Notes: a model not told the origin generated them from the letters alone. Positions 32,877 to 45,464 are shown, counted from the first letter of the stretch. The stretch: DNA of 64,000 nucleotides from Limonium bicolor (GCA_023374045.1 JAIOTZ010000288.1:1-64000); one strand, 5' to 3'. A program made the numbers and translations.

Positions 32877-35800
32877 TGAAATACCCCTAACCTTTAAAAT
32901 ATAATTAAATGATCTATTAATGATCTAAGATTATTATTAAACACCTAAATATTATTGGGGAACAATCTAAAAGATCTCAACAAGGCAAAACACGCCTAAG
33001 ATCGGTAAAGCCAAAAATGTGCTTTAAGACACCATAAAGATTGTGTGACCTCAAATAGGATCCAAAGTGGATTCCTAAGTATTATATGAAGTAAGGAACA
33101 CAAAAAAAACCGTTCTCAAGGAGAAACTAAGCTCAGAAACACCCTGGGACACAAAAATGTGCGCTAAAACTCCTTAAAGCACGTTTTTGTGAGATTGCCT
33201 TTTAAATTAACTTTTAATGGGCTTAAAAATTATAATTATCCTTAAATATGATATTTTATCATATTGTATCATATTAGGAATTTAATTCCAGAAATTTACG
33301 AATTTTTACAATTAATATTAAAATATTAATAAAACCCTAAAGTGGGGCCCGCATGAGTCAATATTGACCAAGCATGGTCAATGGTCAATTAATTGACCCA
33401 TTTGGACCATGGAGATCGGCTGCAATAAGAGAGGAGACAGCAACAATGATTATGGGACAAGATACTACCTAATACATTTACTTTTTGAAAATAAGTTTAC
33501 TTTTACATTATTTCAAACTTTACCCATCTCCTCCTTCCTTCCTTGTCCGATTCCACCTTGCCCAGCCGAGTTACTCCCTTCCTAAGAAGCTCTCAAGTCT
33601 GTTCTTGAGCATGGAAGGCAAACCTAGCTTCTAAGCTCTTAATGTAAGTGTTTAATGTCATTTTTAGCTCTTTTTCTTCATCTCTTCACTACCAACACCT
33701 AGATATCGTGGCTCATCAATTCCTATGGCTTATTCTCAGTGTTATAAGGTTAGAACAAGAGAAACTCGGTTGAGACCAGTAGAGGGACCAAGGTTGTTCA
33801 AATCTACATTTTAAGGTAAAAACATACCTTAAGCCTCTCAATCTTTCAAGCGGTTTTCTTCCTCTGATTTTTATGAGTTTATACACTCAAATCTTCATAT
33901 TTACATGTTCATTCAGTTGGTTAGCCATTTGGAGCAAGGGTGGTCGAGATCCAAGAGAAATACTCTCTTTAAGGCACTTTTCCAAGGTAAAACCTAATAA
34001 CAAGGCAACTTGTTGTGATCTAGCTATTTCCTATGTTAATATGGTGGATCTAACACTTGTGGTGTGTTTGATTCAGGCCGATTTCACCTAGAACTTCCCT
34101 TGCATTTTTAAGGTGATTTTTGCCTTAAATCTTACATTAATTATTCCTTATGGTTAAGCTCAAGCTTGGAGTGTAACCATATCTTGTTTTTGTGTATTAA
34201 ACATGTCTAAATCAAGTGGTGAATTTTTCCTACAGAGACCGAGCCCATACAAGGGATAATCAAGGTATAAACACCTTAAATTTATGATTTTTATAATTTC
34301 TAAGCATATATATATATATATGGCCGAGAGTGAATTATATATATAGGTCATATTGACCTAAAAATGGAAAAAATGGCTAAGATAAATTAAGCTAGTCATT
34401 TAAGAGATTTAATTAACATAATGGTCAAATTATGACATTATGTGGAAAAATAATTAAATCAAAGTGAGGCCGAAAATATATGCAATATTTTGAGACATTT
34501 ATTGTGTAATTCATTTTGCAGTTCAAAGTTGTAATAAGGCCATGTCATTAGGCCATTTTAATTTAAGTTTATAAGCTTATTTAGTTTTATTTATGCTTAT
34601 ATAATTAAGTTGGGGCCAAATCGTAATTACTGGAAATATAAAGCTGTGGGCTTAATTTAGAGGAGTTTAGGGTTTTTAAATGAATTTAATAAAAATTATA
34701 ACATTTTATAAAGTTTTGGGTCAAAATTGTAAAAATAGAAAGTATGGGTATTGTTGGTAATTACCGAAAGTTTGAGTCCCAATTGGTATTAGAAGTCAAA
34801 GTTGACTATATAGGAGACTTTGACCAACTTTGGAGAATTTTAGAAATTAAAATACTACCTTATAATAAGATACTTATTAAATTGTAAAAGATTTATAAGA
34901 CTTGGGGTGGTATTGTGGTTTCTGAAAACCTGGGGGTACTAAAAGGAGTTTAGTACAAACCTTAGGTTATTAGGAATTTTTAGGAATTGATTTGGTTAAA
35001 TTTGGAGTTAATATGAATTAAATAAGTATAATATAAGGTATTTCATATATTGTTACAAATGGGAACATATGTGGAAAAATCGAGATTTAGAGAAAGTATA
35101 AGGTTAGGAATAATGTTTATAACCTTTTGGTATAGTTTGGTGATTTTTGGAATTATATACAAGGTTTTATAAGGACATATGTATAATATATGATTTTAAT
35201 GGAATTAGAAAACTATATGTTATAAAGAGGGGAAATTGGTGAATACAGAAAGTTAAGTGGTGGAAAAATAATTTAAATAGACCATGGGTCTGTTCGGTTT
35301 TTGAGAAATATAACCATGGTATAATTATGTGGAGGATTTTGTAAATAATTAAGGAACATAGGTGCTGTTCGGAAATATTATATTTTTGAATGAACTTTAT
35401 GATATGGTTTTAATGTTATAAGAATTATAACATTTGTAATATAAGAGGTATTCATTAAAAAGAATGAATATATATTATAAGAATTGCCATATAAGAAATA
35501 GTTCCATAAATACATACACATAAATAAATATGTGTTGTGGTGGAAAATATAATATGGTTTAATGACCATATATTTTCATAATTAAAATGACTTATGATAA
35601 AGGGAAAAGAATTACAAACATTGGATATGGAATGTTAGGACTGTACATGTGATAATAAGGATTGATAATGCAAAGTATATTAATATACGAGACAAGACTA
35701 CGCTTGTAATATAACACTTTTCCAATCTCGAGTTAAACCTAAAACCCGACAAACATTGACAGTTAATAACGGGGGTTAACCGGGAGGTATTAGTGACGGT

Positions 35801-37056
35801 ACGGGTACCGTAGAATTTTGTGTTGTTATACAGTATGCTAATCGTAGCATAGTATTGTATAGACTGTTAGAGACGACGCACGGAGCATAGGATCTTGCTG
35901 ATTCATACTCCACCGTAATACTTTCAGGGTGAACGGTATGTTATTTATGTGGCTCTTGCTGTGAACTGTGATCTATTAACGATACTAGGACACCGTGTGG
36001 TAGCCGTAAGTATCTGGATAAATTTCCAACGAACTACAGATTGTTCGTAGGACGGAGACTCTACCGCTGGAGTGGCTATTGCCGTGGGTGACCCGCCATA
36101 AGAGATGGGTAACTTAGAGATACGTCGTTCTAACGAGACGTTGTCATTAGACATGACTAAACAATTACGAACGACTATATTAACTCGTACATTAGGCGAA
36201 CATTATTTGGGCTTGCATGCCAAAGACGAGAGTTCATACTCGTTTATAATTCTCGTTACTTCGCCTTTTGTTCATTGGTTGTGCTTTGTGGTTATGTGTG
36301 TATGTTGGTAGATTTGTTTGAACGAGCCATTGTGCTCATATCGTGTGTGTGAACTGGTTGTGTCGAGTCACCGTACTCATGTGTGGATTGTGGTTGGGTG
36401 TCTGGTCGAGTGAGTCGCTGAACTCAATTATGAATTATTAAGTGTTTGTTGGAATGGAGTCTCTGTACTCATATAAGCGCTGTAAACGCTTTCAGTGGTT
36501 TATTACGATGCGATGTGTGAAGCCGGGGGCTTGTTTGTTATTTGAGATTACTGCAATATATTGTTGTTTTACAGTTTCAACATTGAACTATTTGTATGGA
36601 AACGAATTGCATACTCTCGACCAAATAACTGAATGGTCCGGGGTGCATGACAGTCAGGTAATAACATACTCAGCAGGGGCTGATTCCATACCAAACTACC
36701 ATTTTTGCAGGTATGCAACTTCCGGTGTCGGCAAAGAGAGTGACGCGCTGGGTAGTTTGATTACAGTTATTTAAACATGCACTGTTGCATTTTAATACGA
36801 ACCTAGAAACATGTATAGGTTTTGGATACGTAGAAAGCTCACTGTGAATGTATTTTATATTGGTTTTGGGAGGTTAGATCTATCTCTTGTTGTCACTGCG
36901 AGAAAATGTTTCGTATTTAAGAGCTTATCGGGAAGCACGTTATTACTCGTATGGGCGAGCAAGAACGGTGACACCAGTAGTCAATTGTTGAGATTACCGC
37001 TGCGATTATATTGTTAAGTAAGATGATTAGGAGCCGAATAGAGTAGGGGTGTTACA
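32877..37056 (+). repeat. E: complete solo LTR of a chromovirus (Tekay/Del-like) element, 4,180 bp
   Basis: It starts TGAAATACCCCTAACC and ends GGGGTGTTACA, and is flanked by the perfect duplication CAATC (32872-32876 and 37057-37061). There is no interior, so the element was lost by LTR-LTR recombination. Short open frames in it are not genes. The part 33600-34270 shows a train of exon-like segments, listed separately. Confidence 0.92.
33600..34270 (+). other. Train of exon-like segments in LTR E
   Basis: A donor AATGTAAGTG (GT at 33644) is followed by four acceptor-donor bounded segments: 33740-33815, 33917-33986, 34077-34112 and 34236-34264. Each starts after CAG (with a pyrimidine-rich run before it in at least two cases) and ends AAG followed by GTAAAA, GTAAAA, GTGATT or GTATAA. 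Splicing here is predicted from consensus only. Confidence 0.5.
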
Positions 37057-39362
37057 CAATCGACTGGTGTTACACGCCGTTAGCCACCCACGTGGCTAAC
37101 AAGGCTAATACATGCATAATGTACCAGTCTGATGGACAAGATTACCGAGCACTTACACATATATTTCCATTCCATTTCTAACTGAATCATGTACAATCCT
37201 CAAGTCACTACTGTACCAAGTTCATTACAATTTACTTGCAGATAACAATTTTGGTCTTACTATACAACAACTACAATTACGTAAGAGGTTACATAACTAC
37301 CCATGCATAAATAGCCACCCTGTCCTACTCTCGAACGGCTGTCAGCTCCATTGTACCTGAAATGTAATGGATGGCCCCAAAGGGGCTCAACACCTTTGCT
37401 GGCATGGTAATCGTGCAGCCCGCATGCTACCGGGCCACGCACAACTAATTGTCGTCTAAGCATGCAGTTGATTTTATTTAAATCATGCAAGAAATGCTAT
37501 AAACACACATCCCCTTCAACATGTATTCAAACAATGGAACACAAACATCAAGTATAACACATTAACGTTTATTAGATAGCATTACCTGATTCTTAGGTCT
37601 TGAGAGTTTTTACTTCAAAGGCTTCATTTTTATTGGTTAACACTTATCCATTTTGTTCGGGCTACAACCCACTACTTCTCATGATAAACTTGGTATTGAT
37701 TTTGATAATCACATACACATACTCAACATTCGTCACACAACACACATACATCATAACTCCGAAACGAGTCACGTGAGGAATCTAACCGGGGTAAGAGTTA
37801 GCCAATTTTTATAGAGCATAGAGAACGATTTGTCCTCATGTTGAGCTTGATACATATTTATCGAACGAATAACTTACACAAGGTGTGTCCGATCTAGAGG
37901 ATCCAAGCACACCGTACATAACATCCCCCTAACCCCGAACATAAGTCAAGGCGGGAGATCCATCTATAGGCTCGTGGGAGATTGAATTCCAAGAAGGAAA
38001 ACAACCATACATGGGAGAGAGTTGAATCTGATATAGATATCAACTCCCGTACATACGCACGCGACGGGACACCCGGATTTCTCACCCCCCAAAGTCATAC
38101 ATTGGTTAGAAGCTCCCTCCACGGGACTTATCACGTCAAGTCACACTATAGTCATTCTGGTCCAGTTAGACACACGGGGGAGGTAAACAGATTCACATAC
38201 AACAATCCACAATTAACACATGAATAGCCATAGTTAGAACGTTCCCGTGGGTTGGTCCGTTTACAACCGAATACCGTTCTCTTATGTGATCTTAACTTAG
38301 TTAGCTAACGGGGTTAACACCTACTCGAGGTTCGACGGTATCGGGAACAATGCGGCACATAACTGAATTACTGTAAACTCATTACATGCTTTATCTTATA
38401 AAGTCGTAAACATCCAGAAAACACATAGGCATACAAGCCGGTGTAACCCGATAGAACACATGTTGCAAGAAAACCATACCTTTCACCATCATTTGCTGGT
38501 TGTCGACTTCCCTTCGGAGTCTGACTATTCAAGTCCTATAAAATTCATGGAATTGGGTGGTTAATTATCTTTAATTAACCTAGTTCATATCATCTCTAAT
38601 GATTCCCAATTAACAACTACTAACTCCTTGTAATTCAAACACTTCCTCATAAGTTACTCACTTCTCATTATCACTTACACTTATTCGCACACCTAATGGC
38701 CATTATAAGTCACCAAACAAGTCCTAAACAATCATATAACAACAATACCTTACAATCCCCATCATTAGATGTCATTTACTAACCTTTAATGTGGTTTTTA
38801 GTGTGGTCTGGGACTAGGTCCGGACCTATAGTCCCGGACCAATTGTTTTCTTGACTTTTAGGATGTTTTTTAGTAGGTCTGAGACTTTGTACTTAAGGTA
38901 GGTCTCAGATCATCTATAAACTTCACTTTCGGCCTTGTTTTGATGTTAGTCTGGGACTTGATGCAAGACTTAAGTCCCGGACCAATGTTGCAGGCAATTT
39001 TTGAGGGTTTTTCAGTGTTGGTCTGGGACCCTTTTCTAAGGACTAAGTCCCAGACCCTGTAACTCCCTATTACAATTTTCACTTTGATTTTGCCATCCTA
39101 ACTTTAATTATTACTATTTCTTCCTAATCTTTCCCCAAACATTTAAGCATGTTCTAACACCATAATTATGCTTTAAACCTTCCTAAACCATTGAACAACC
39201 TTGTCACTTAATTTTGATCATCATTTACCATTTCCCACTCATAGTTCCTAACACATTATACTTAGTTTCCTAGCACTTGCAGATGTTTACCTCAATCTCT
39301 ACCACCTCAATTGTTTTCCTTACAATTAGTTATACTCCATTACTCTCTTACATTTTAATCAT

Positions 39363-40867
39363 TGATAAGCCACAGACTTATCATATTTTATGTACTAGAT
39401 TTAGAAGTATATTAGTCTAAATAAGGTTAAATAGTTAGTATTTATGTTAAATTATGTATTAAAGTATTTTATTTGTACAAACTTATGTTTTATAAGCTTT
39501 TTATGCAAGGAACGAAATCCTAAGCAAAAGTTCAAGTGATGTCGGACAAGATGCAGGATGACTTCTGCGCGGCACAAGTGTGGAGCAGAAAAGAGGCCTT
39601 GTCGGGTACTTCCCATCTGGCATATGTGAACAGTCGCTACGGTTGACCAAATGGTGGCAGTTATTTACAGTTGACGGATCCAACTAATGCCGGGTACGGT
39701 GCCGGACATTCTCTGTTCGGCACATGCAATGTTTCGCCTACCATTTTTTACCGTTAACGGTTACCCACATTTAACACGTGGTGCCGGATGACTTTTACCC
39801 GACATGCCACCCGGCACATGGAGATTTTGTTGCCTATAAATAGGCCGAGACCCTGCATCATTTGATACACTTCAACACCCCTATACACTCCAATCATATC
39901 TCCATTTCCGCATCCACTCCATTGTTGGTGTCCAAGGAAGTTCTACAGATCTATCCACTCTAAGAAGAAGAATCTTGTCAGGTTAAGGCTATGACCATTT
40001 CCTTCTCCTCTTGTATTCTCTTAGTTGTGTGGATGGTGAAATATAATTCCTTGTTAGTTTTTGGTTAGGGATAAGTTTCTTCCTTGTAAACACTTTAATC
40101 ATTCAATATATTCTTACAAGTTTTACTAAGATTCAGATTTCTTATAAGGCAGAATGAGATCACAACTTGTTCTCCTATCTTCTAAATTCTACTTGAGGTT
40201 CAAAAGACAAGAGTGCTTTGGTTCAGGAGTCTTAGTGGTCTTTTACCGTTGTTAAATGCATAGGTGTAGATGGCAACACTGAAAGAGTTGGAATTACCTT
40301 ATCCATTTTCGTTATTTGGTCGAAAACTGACGAGAGATTATTGGGTTTGAATTGGGTGATGAGTCCTTGTTGTCAGAATTTGAGGCTGGGATAAAAAATT
40401 GCATTTTGTTCTTGCGGGTCAAATGCCGGGCTTAGTGTGTCCGGCATATTTAATGTCTTTGAATATGCCGTGCGTTACTATCCGCAGGACATCCGGCACG
40501 TTTATTTGTTCAGGTGATTTCAGAAACTTGTTATTCATTAAATGATCATATTGGTACCTAGGGTTGATCTAGTCCTGAACCATGCATTTAGATAGGTTTT
40601 AGTTAGTTTCCTTAATTTAGAATTATTATCAATTTCCCCCCTCTATTTTAGAATAGGCTATTACTAGGATTAGGACTGATTTCCTATTAAGTCCCTTGGG
40701 TTCGATACTCTCGGTCGTAATCTACTCACACTGTACTCCGACCGGGATTTTTGCTACCCGTATAGATTTGTAGGATTTTTTTTATTTTATATTTCTTTTA
40801 TCCTTTCTATTCTTTTATTGTTTTATTTGTTTGTACATCCTTTCCCCCTATAAATATTCAGTTAGCA
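39363..40867 (+). repeat. 5' LTR of element B
   Basis: Starts TGATAAGCCACAGAC and ends CAGTTAGCA. The TATA box TATAAATA is at 39835-39842. CCGG-bearing words occur in inverted pairs upstream and downstream of it. Confidence 0.88.
39835..39842 (+). promoter_or_regulatory. TATA box in element B 5' LTR
   Basis: TATAAATA before GGCCGAGACC, conserved in all copies of the A/B family. Confidence 0.6.
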
Positions 40868-40895
40868 AAATGGCCTCGTGGAATTAGTCCAAGTC
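40868..40895 (+). promoter_or_regulatory. Damaged primer-binding site of element B
   Basis: After the LTR the sequence reads AAATGGCCTCGTGGAATTAG. Element A has a full 18-base site here; B retains TGGC and then resumes at TGGAATTAGTCC, so about 12-15 bases are missing. This copy should not prime normally. Confidence 0.65.
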
Positions 40896-40974
40896 CTAAA
40901 TTCGGTAAAACGCCTATTCTTTATCTTTGATTCCTTGTTTTCTAGATTTAATTTACCCACTGTCATTGCAGATT

Positions 40975-41480
40975 TGAATGTGCCGTGCACACTGTCGGGT
41001 ACAAAATGTCTCGCATTCCGGAGGAAGTCCGACGCCGGATAAGATTCACCCGGCACCATGTATGGCACGTTCAAATTATTTTCAATTTTATTTATTTTCA
41101 TAAAGTGTTAGAGTTCTATATAATTTGTCTTTATTTTTTTACACCATTTGTTTTATCTTCCCTTCTAATACTCCTTATTCTTTGATCCTTTTATTTTACT
41201 TTCGGATTGAATAGGCCGGGCCTGGCGCCGGGTAAGTACAACCCAACATGGTTGGAGGAAGTCCAATGTCGGGCGCTGCACGTCCGGCTCTACGCCTGTC
41301 ATATTCAAATTAATTTTGTAATTGTCTCATTATGTTTATTCTTTATTCGTGTATAAATTCATCCATTGTTTTTTACCAGTACGTGTGTCGTGCTTAATGT
41401 CGGGTATGACACATCCGACATAGTCGGAGGTAGTCCAGCGGATAGGTTACACCCGGCCAAGTACCCGGCATGACCAAATA
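40975..41480 (+). other. 5' leader of element B with three repeat blocks
   Basis: GGAGGAAGTCC at about 41021 and 41256 and GGAGGTAGTCC at about 41427 are each flanked by CCGGCA/TGCCGG words. The blocks are spaced about 170-235 bp apart with AT-rich spacers. A role in RNA packaging or dimerisation is possible but untested. Confidence 0.5.
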
Positions 41481-41593
41481 TTTTTTTCTTCTTTTCATTT
41501 TCGTAAATTTAATTATGTAATTGTCTTATTATTTATTATTACAAAATATTATAACGTTTTGTTTTGCTCCTCTTGAAGCTATTTACGGTCAAT

Positions 41594-44372
41594 GCTTCTC
41601 CGATCAAACAATCTTCCTGAAGATTTATCCAACCTTGATCCGGAGATTGAGAGGACCCTTCTTCGCTCCCTAAGACAACGAAGAAACCTACAAAGCATAC
41701 CTCCTACACAAATGGCTACCCCAACCGTCCGCAACATTAATAGGCCTTCCAACCAAGGCTAAAAACCAGCAATCGACCTCCCTCTCCTTGCACAAAATGA
41801 ATATGATGAGTGGCAAAACTTAAGCCATATCATCAGATTCGCTGTGTCAAAGAGTTGGGTATGTTTGATGGGTCGAACCCGGACGACGCCTTGCTCCACA
41901 TTACCAAATTCTTACAACACACAAATAGCCTAACCTCCTCCAATAACGTCCTCCAATATGCCAGACTTTCCATCTTTCCTCATAGTCTCACGGGAAATGC
42001 CAGCAAGTGGTACCATAGTCTGACCCCCAGTACTATTTTCACATGGGAGGACATGGGAACCAAGTTCTATGACAAGTTCCTGCCACCAAGTCGCACCCTG
42101 GAGATGATTGCCGAGATATACAACTTCAGACAACCTGGCTCAGAGAATATCTGTAAAACTTGGGACAAATTCAAGGGGTTGCTCCGAACATGTCCTCATC
42201 ACGGCCTCACCAAGGAACAACTATCTCAGTTGTTCTACAAGGGATTGGTCAACCAATACAAAACGATGATCCTATCCTCCGTTGGTGCGGACATCCTGAA
42301 GAAGCCGGGAGATCAATTCCTTAGTGGGATTGAATCTCTTTGTGAAGAGATTAGAGATTGGGCCACAGGTGGACTCAGGGGCGGTACCGCTGGTCTATAT
42401 CAAGTGGGTGAGGGAGACGCCAAATTTGAAAAATTAATGAAAAGTCATGAGCAGTTGATAGAGAGCAATGCTGAAACGTCTACGAAGGTTAGCGCTCTGC
42501 AAAAGGTGGTGGAGCAAATAGCAATGAATAACCTTCCTCAGCGGGCGAATGTGGTTAGTGCACGACCACTAGTAGAAAAAATGTTTTTAATGACGGTGTT
42601 TAAACCACGGTTAAATGGAAAACCGTGGTTTAAAGTTTATAAACCACGGTTTTAATAGAAACCGTCGTTTAAGGTGCATACCAGAGCGCATATACCACGG
42701 TTTTTCTGGAACCGTCGTATATAGGTTAGTTATATACCACGGTTTTCAGGGCAACCGTGGTATATAGTACATGCCGGAGTGAATATACCACGGTTCCTGG
42801 AGAACCGTCATATATAGGGTTTCTATATACCACGGTTTTGTCAAAACCGTCATTTTTAGTCGTGGTAAAAAAACTTTAAATGACGGTTCCTTGTTAGAAC
42901 CGTGGTATATAGTCTAAGCGGGAATTCAAATTTTCGCCGAAAATTAACGCGGCTCTTTCTCTTTCTCTTCCTTCTTCTTCTTCTGCCTCTGTAATTTTTA
43001 GTCGTGCTCTGCAACTCTTCTTCTCCTTCTTCTTCTGCGCCTCTGTAATTTTTAGTCGTGCTCTGCAACTCTTCTTCTCCTCCTTCTTCTTCTTCTGCGC
43101 CTCTATAATTTTTTCAACCCACCGGCGAACATGCATGCTCTTTGCCATACTGGAAAACAAGGAACACATGTTGCGCCTCTGTTATTTTTGCAAACCTAAC
43201 CGGCGAACAAGGACATGCTCTGCGCCTCTGTAATTTTTGTAAATCGCCGGCGAACAATGACATGCTCTGCGCCTCTTGTTTTTCACGGTAATTTTTGCAA
43301 CCCACACTAGCGAACAATGACATGCTCTGCGCCTCTTGTTTTTCACGGTAATATTTTGTGCAACCCTAACCGGCGCTTCGCCCTCTCTCATTCTCTTTCA
43401 CGGTAATTTTGCAACCTACCGACGAACAAGGAACATAATGTAACTTCACTCATTATTTAGCAACCCTAATACACAAACAAGTAACATACATGTTCTGGCT
43501 TGTTCATTCTCTTCTGTTTGCACTCTCTGTTGAGAAATTACGTCGAAGGCGGCGGCGCTGAAGCGCCGGCGAACTTGGTAAAAAATCGGAGACTATAAAC
43601 TACGGTTCTACATATAACCGTGGTTTATTGTTGATTTCTATAGACTTTATACCACGGTTTTAAGCAAAACCGTCATTTATAATGCACTATATACCACGGT
43701 TCAGACTCACAACCGTGGTATAAAGTCAGTGAATGTTCGTGGGAGAAGGGGTCTTAAACGACGGTTTCGACAAACCGTGGTTTTTTCGCTCACTTTAAAC
43801 CACGGTTATGAACCGTCGTTTATCTCAATTTGTGAATATACGACGCGAGCATAAACCACGGTTCCTAACCGTGGTATATAGGCAAAATAACCGTGGTTAA
43901 AAACATTTTTTCCACTAGTGGACCACACGCTCAGGGCCCTGAATTACAAGACTTTCATAATGCTGAGGAAGTCAATTACGTGAGCAACAATCAAGGGTAT
44001 AGGCAGCCGTGGCAGCAGGGGAACTAACCCCCTCAAAACTTCCAAAGTCAAGCCGGCTACCATGGAGGTCAGAGGCAATACATGCAGACTCCTTATGGAG
44101 GAGTCCCTTCTAACCGACCTTCCCCACCTGCTCTTCAATTAGAGCTGAAATGCTGAATTGTTAGACATGATGTTGCCCTGATGAACAATACCCAGGACGC
44201 TCACAACGAGATCTCGACCATTCGCAAGCGCAAAACATTAGCAGTTGCAATTACAGCAACTTCTGGCACAACCTCGACAACCAGGTCAACTCCCGTCTCA
44301 AACTCAAACCAATCCAAGGGAGCATCGAATTCGGTCCACATCGTATCTAAGATCTCTGACAATGCCAAGTAG
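41594..44372 (+). pseudogene. Gag of element B, broken and interrupted by a CACTA element
   Basis: The start MLLRSNNLPEDLSNLDPEIE at 41594 defines the family's gag N-terminus. A stop (TAA where A has CAA) occurs at about 41759 and a frame change near 41816. The long frame 41810-42566 then holds the capsid-like region (NASKWYHSL, TWEDMGTKFYDKFLPPSR, FYKGLVNQYKTM, ADILKKPGDQF). The coding sequence is cut at 42566 by CACTA element 2 and resumes at 43921; the last part ends in SDNAK with stop TAG at 44370-44372. No zinc knuckle is visible. Confidence 0.85.
42567..43920. mobile_element. Non-autonomous CACTA (En/Spm) transposon 2
   Basis: Left end CACTAGTAGAAAAAATG and right end CATTTTTTCCACTAGTG are inverted repeats; the duplication is GAC (42564-42566 and 43921-43923). 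Subterminal parts are packed with ACCACGGTT and AACCGTGG words in both orientations, often followed by TATATA. The interior (about 42960-43440) repeats GCGCCTCTGTAATTTT, GGCGAACAA and CATGCTCTGCGCCTCT. Element A keeps the uninterrupted gag sequence at the matching place (about 2349), which confirms the insertion point. Confidence 0.95.
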
Positions 44373-44396
44373 CTAAAAGGCTAATGTAGGGTGGGC
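44370..44396 (+). other. Hairpin plus PPT-like module 1 of element B
   Basis: TAGC and GCTA flank TAAAAG, starting at the gag stop codon, and AATGTAGGGTGGG follows. It is weaker than the copy in element A. Confidence 0.4.
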
Positions 44397-44560
44397 CCTC
44401 CTCACACATTCATATTTTTCACACAGGGAAGTCTCTCTCTTTCCTTACTCTTTTCCTTTATTTTTATTTTATTTTGTTTTATTGTTATTATGTGGTTCAT
44501 GGTAAAGTTATTCTTTTAATTTTGTTAAGTTAAAAAAAATCCAATTTTTCTTTTCTGTTT

Positions 44561-44600
44561 GAACACTGGGGACAGCGTTCCTGCCAAGTGTAGGGCAGGG
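44561..44600 (+). other. Hairpin plus PPT-like module 2 of element B
   Basis: GAACACT and AGCGTTC (44561-44580) can pair except at one position, with a GGGGAC loop. AAGTGTAGGGCAGGG follows at 44586. Confidence 0.5.
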
Positions 44601-45426
44601 ATCCTCTTTAAAAATTAAAAAAGAATAAGTATATGAATATAAATAAAATGTATAAGTTGAGAGTTTCATCATGTTTGACTAAGCTTTTTGCATGTTTTTT
44701 ATTGAAATGAGATTAAGAATGAAAAAATTCTTGTTCTCTCAAGAGGTAAGCTTTCTAATGACTTGTAGATTCCTGTTTTTAACTTCTTGATTCTTTTATT
44801 TAACATGAGTATATGATCTATCTCCTAATTCTTTCCTTTATTTACTTCTGGGTAATATTTTCTTCTCTTTTTCAAACTGTGAAAAGTCTTTTGGGTGAAA
44901 ATCTTAAAAAGGGTTTTTGTGGAAAAGGAAAGAAGAAGAAGGAAAAAAGGAAGAAGACAAAAAAACAAATCTCTCTTCTAAAGGAAAAGCATTATACTTC
45001 TTGCGATTGCAACAATTGCCTCAGAATAAAAGCAACAAACGAGAGTTTTTCCTTTTATTTTTCTCCTAAATTCCCTGTTCTAAATGAAAAAAACCAGGGT
45101 TGATTCAGAAACCCTTGCAAAATAGGGCTGAACCATAAAACCATTGATGAGGGTCTTGTTGGCCACTTTCAGAAACTCTTGAAAAATAGAGCTGAATGGT
45201 GGAAACCGGAAAAAGAGAGATTACAAAATCCCTTATGCAAAATAGCCCAAAAGTTTTTGATCGGTTTTGAAATTCTTTATTTTTATACCCATTAGTATGT
45301 TTTTGATAGATAAGAAGATTAAGTGATGCTTGTGAATTAGAGTCGGACAGTTGGAAATGTTTATCTAATTGTCATTCTAGAGATTATATGGTTTGTGCAT
45401 GAGCAATTACTCTCTTTCTAATCTAG

Positions 45427-45464
45427 TTTTGCTCGAGGACTAGCAAAAGTTAAGTGTAGGGCCT
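45427..45464 (+). promoter_or_regulatory. Polypurine tract of element B with upstream hairpin
   Basis: TTTTGCT (45427-45433) and AGCAAAA (45442-45448) form a perfect stem around CGAGGACT; AAGTGTAGGGCCT then leads into the 3' LTR at 45465. Confidence 0.75.

Larger units (their letters stand above)
32802..39362 (-). repeat. F: diverged chromovirus LTR, minus sense, split by solo LTR E
   Basis: It begins TGTAACACCCCAAC (32802-32876), is cut by LTR E plus its 5-bp duplication, and resumes at 37062. From there it follows the order of the element D LTR at much lower identity: GGCCCCAAAGGGGCTCAAC matches the GGGGGTCAGCAC block of D at 49019, and the TTCACC/GGAGTC block near 38485 matches 50008. The cluster 38800-39060 has four inverted pairs of GTCTGGGAC and GTCCCGGACC. 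Element B is inserted at 39363, so the right end is not in this piece. Confidence 0.7.

Noticed and set aside
36105..37017. Open frames of 68-110 codons as host genes
   Set aside because: They lie in solo LTR E, show no domain and have no splice or codon support.
42856..43391. Several lysine/glutamate-rich frames on the minus strand
   Set aside because: They translate CTTCTTCTT runs and repeated interior words of CACTA element 2.
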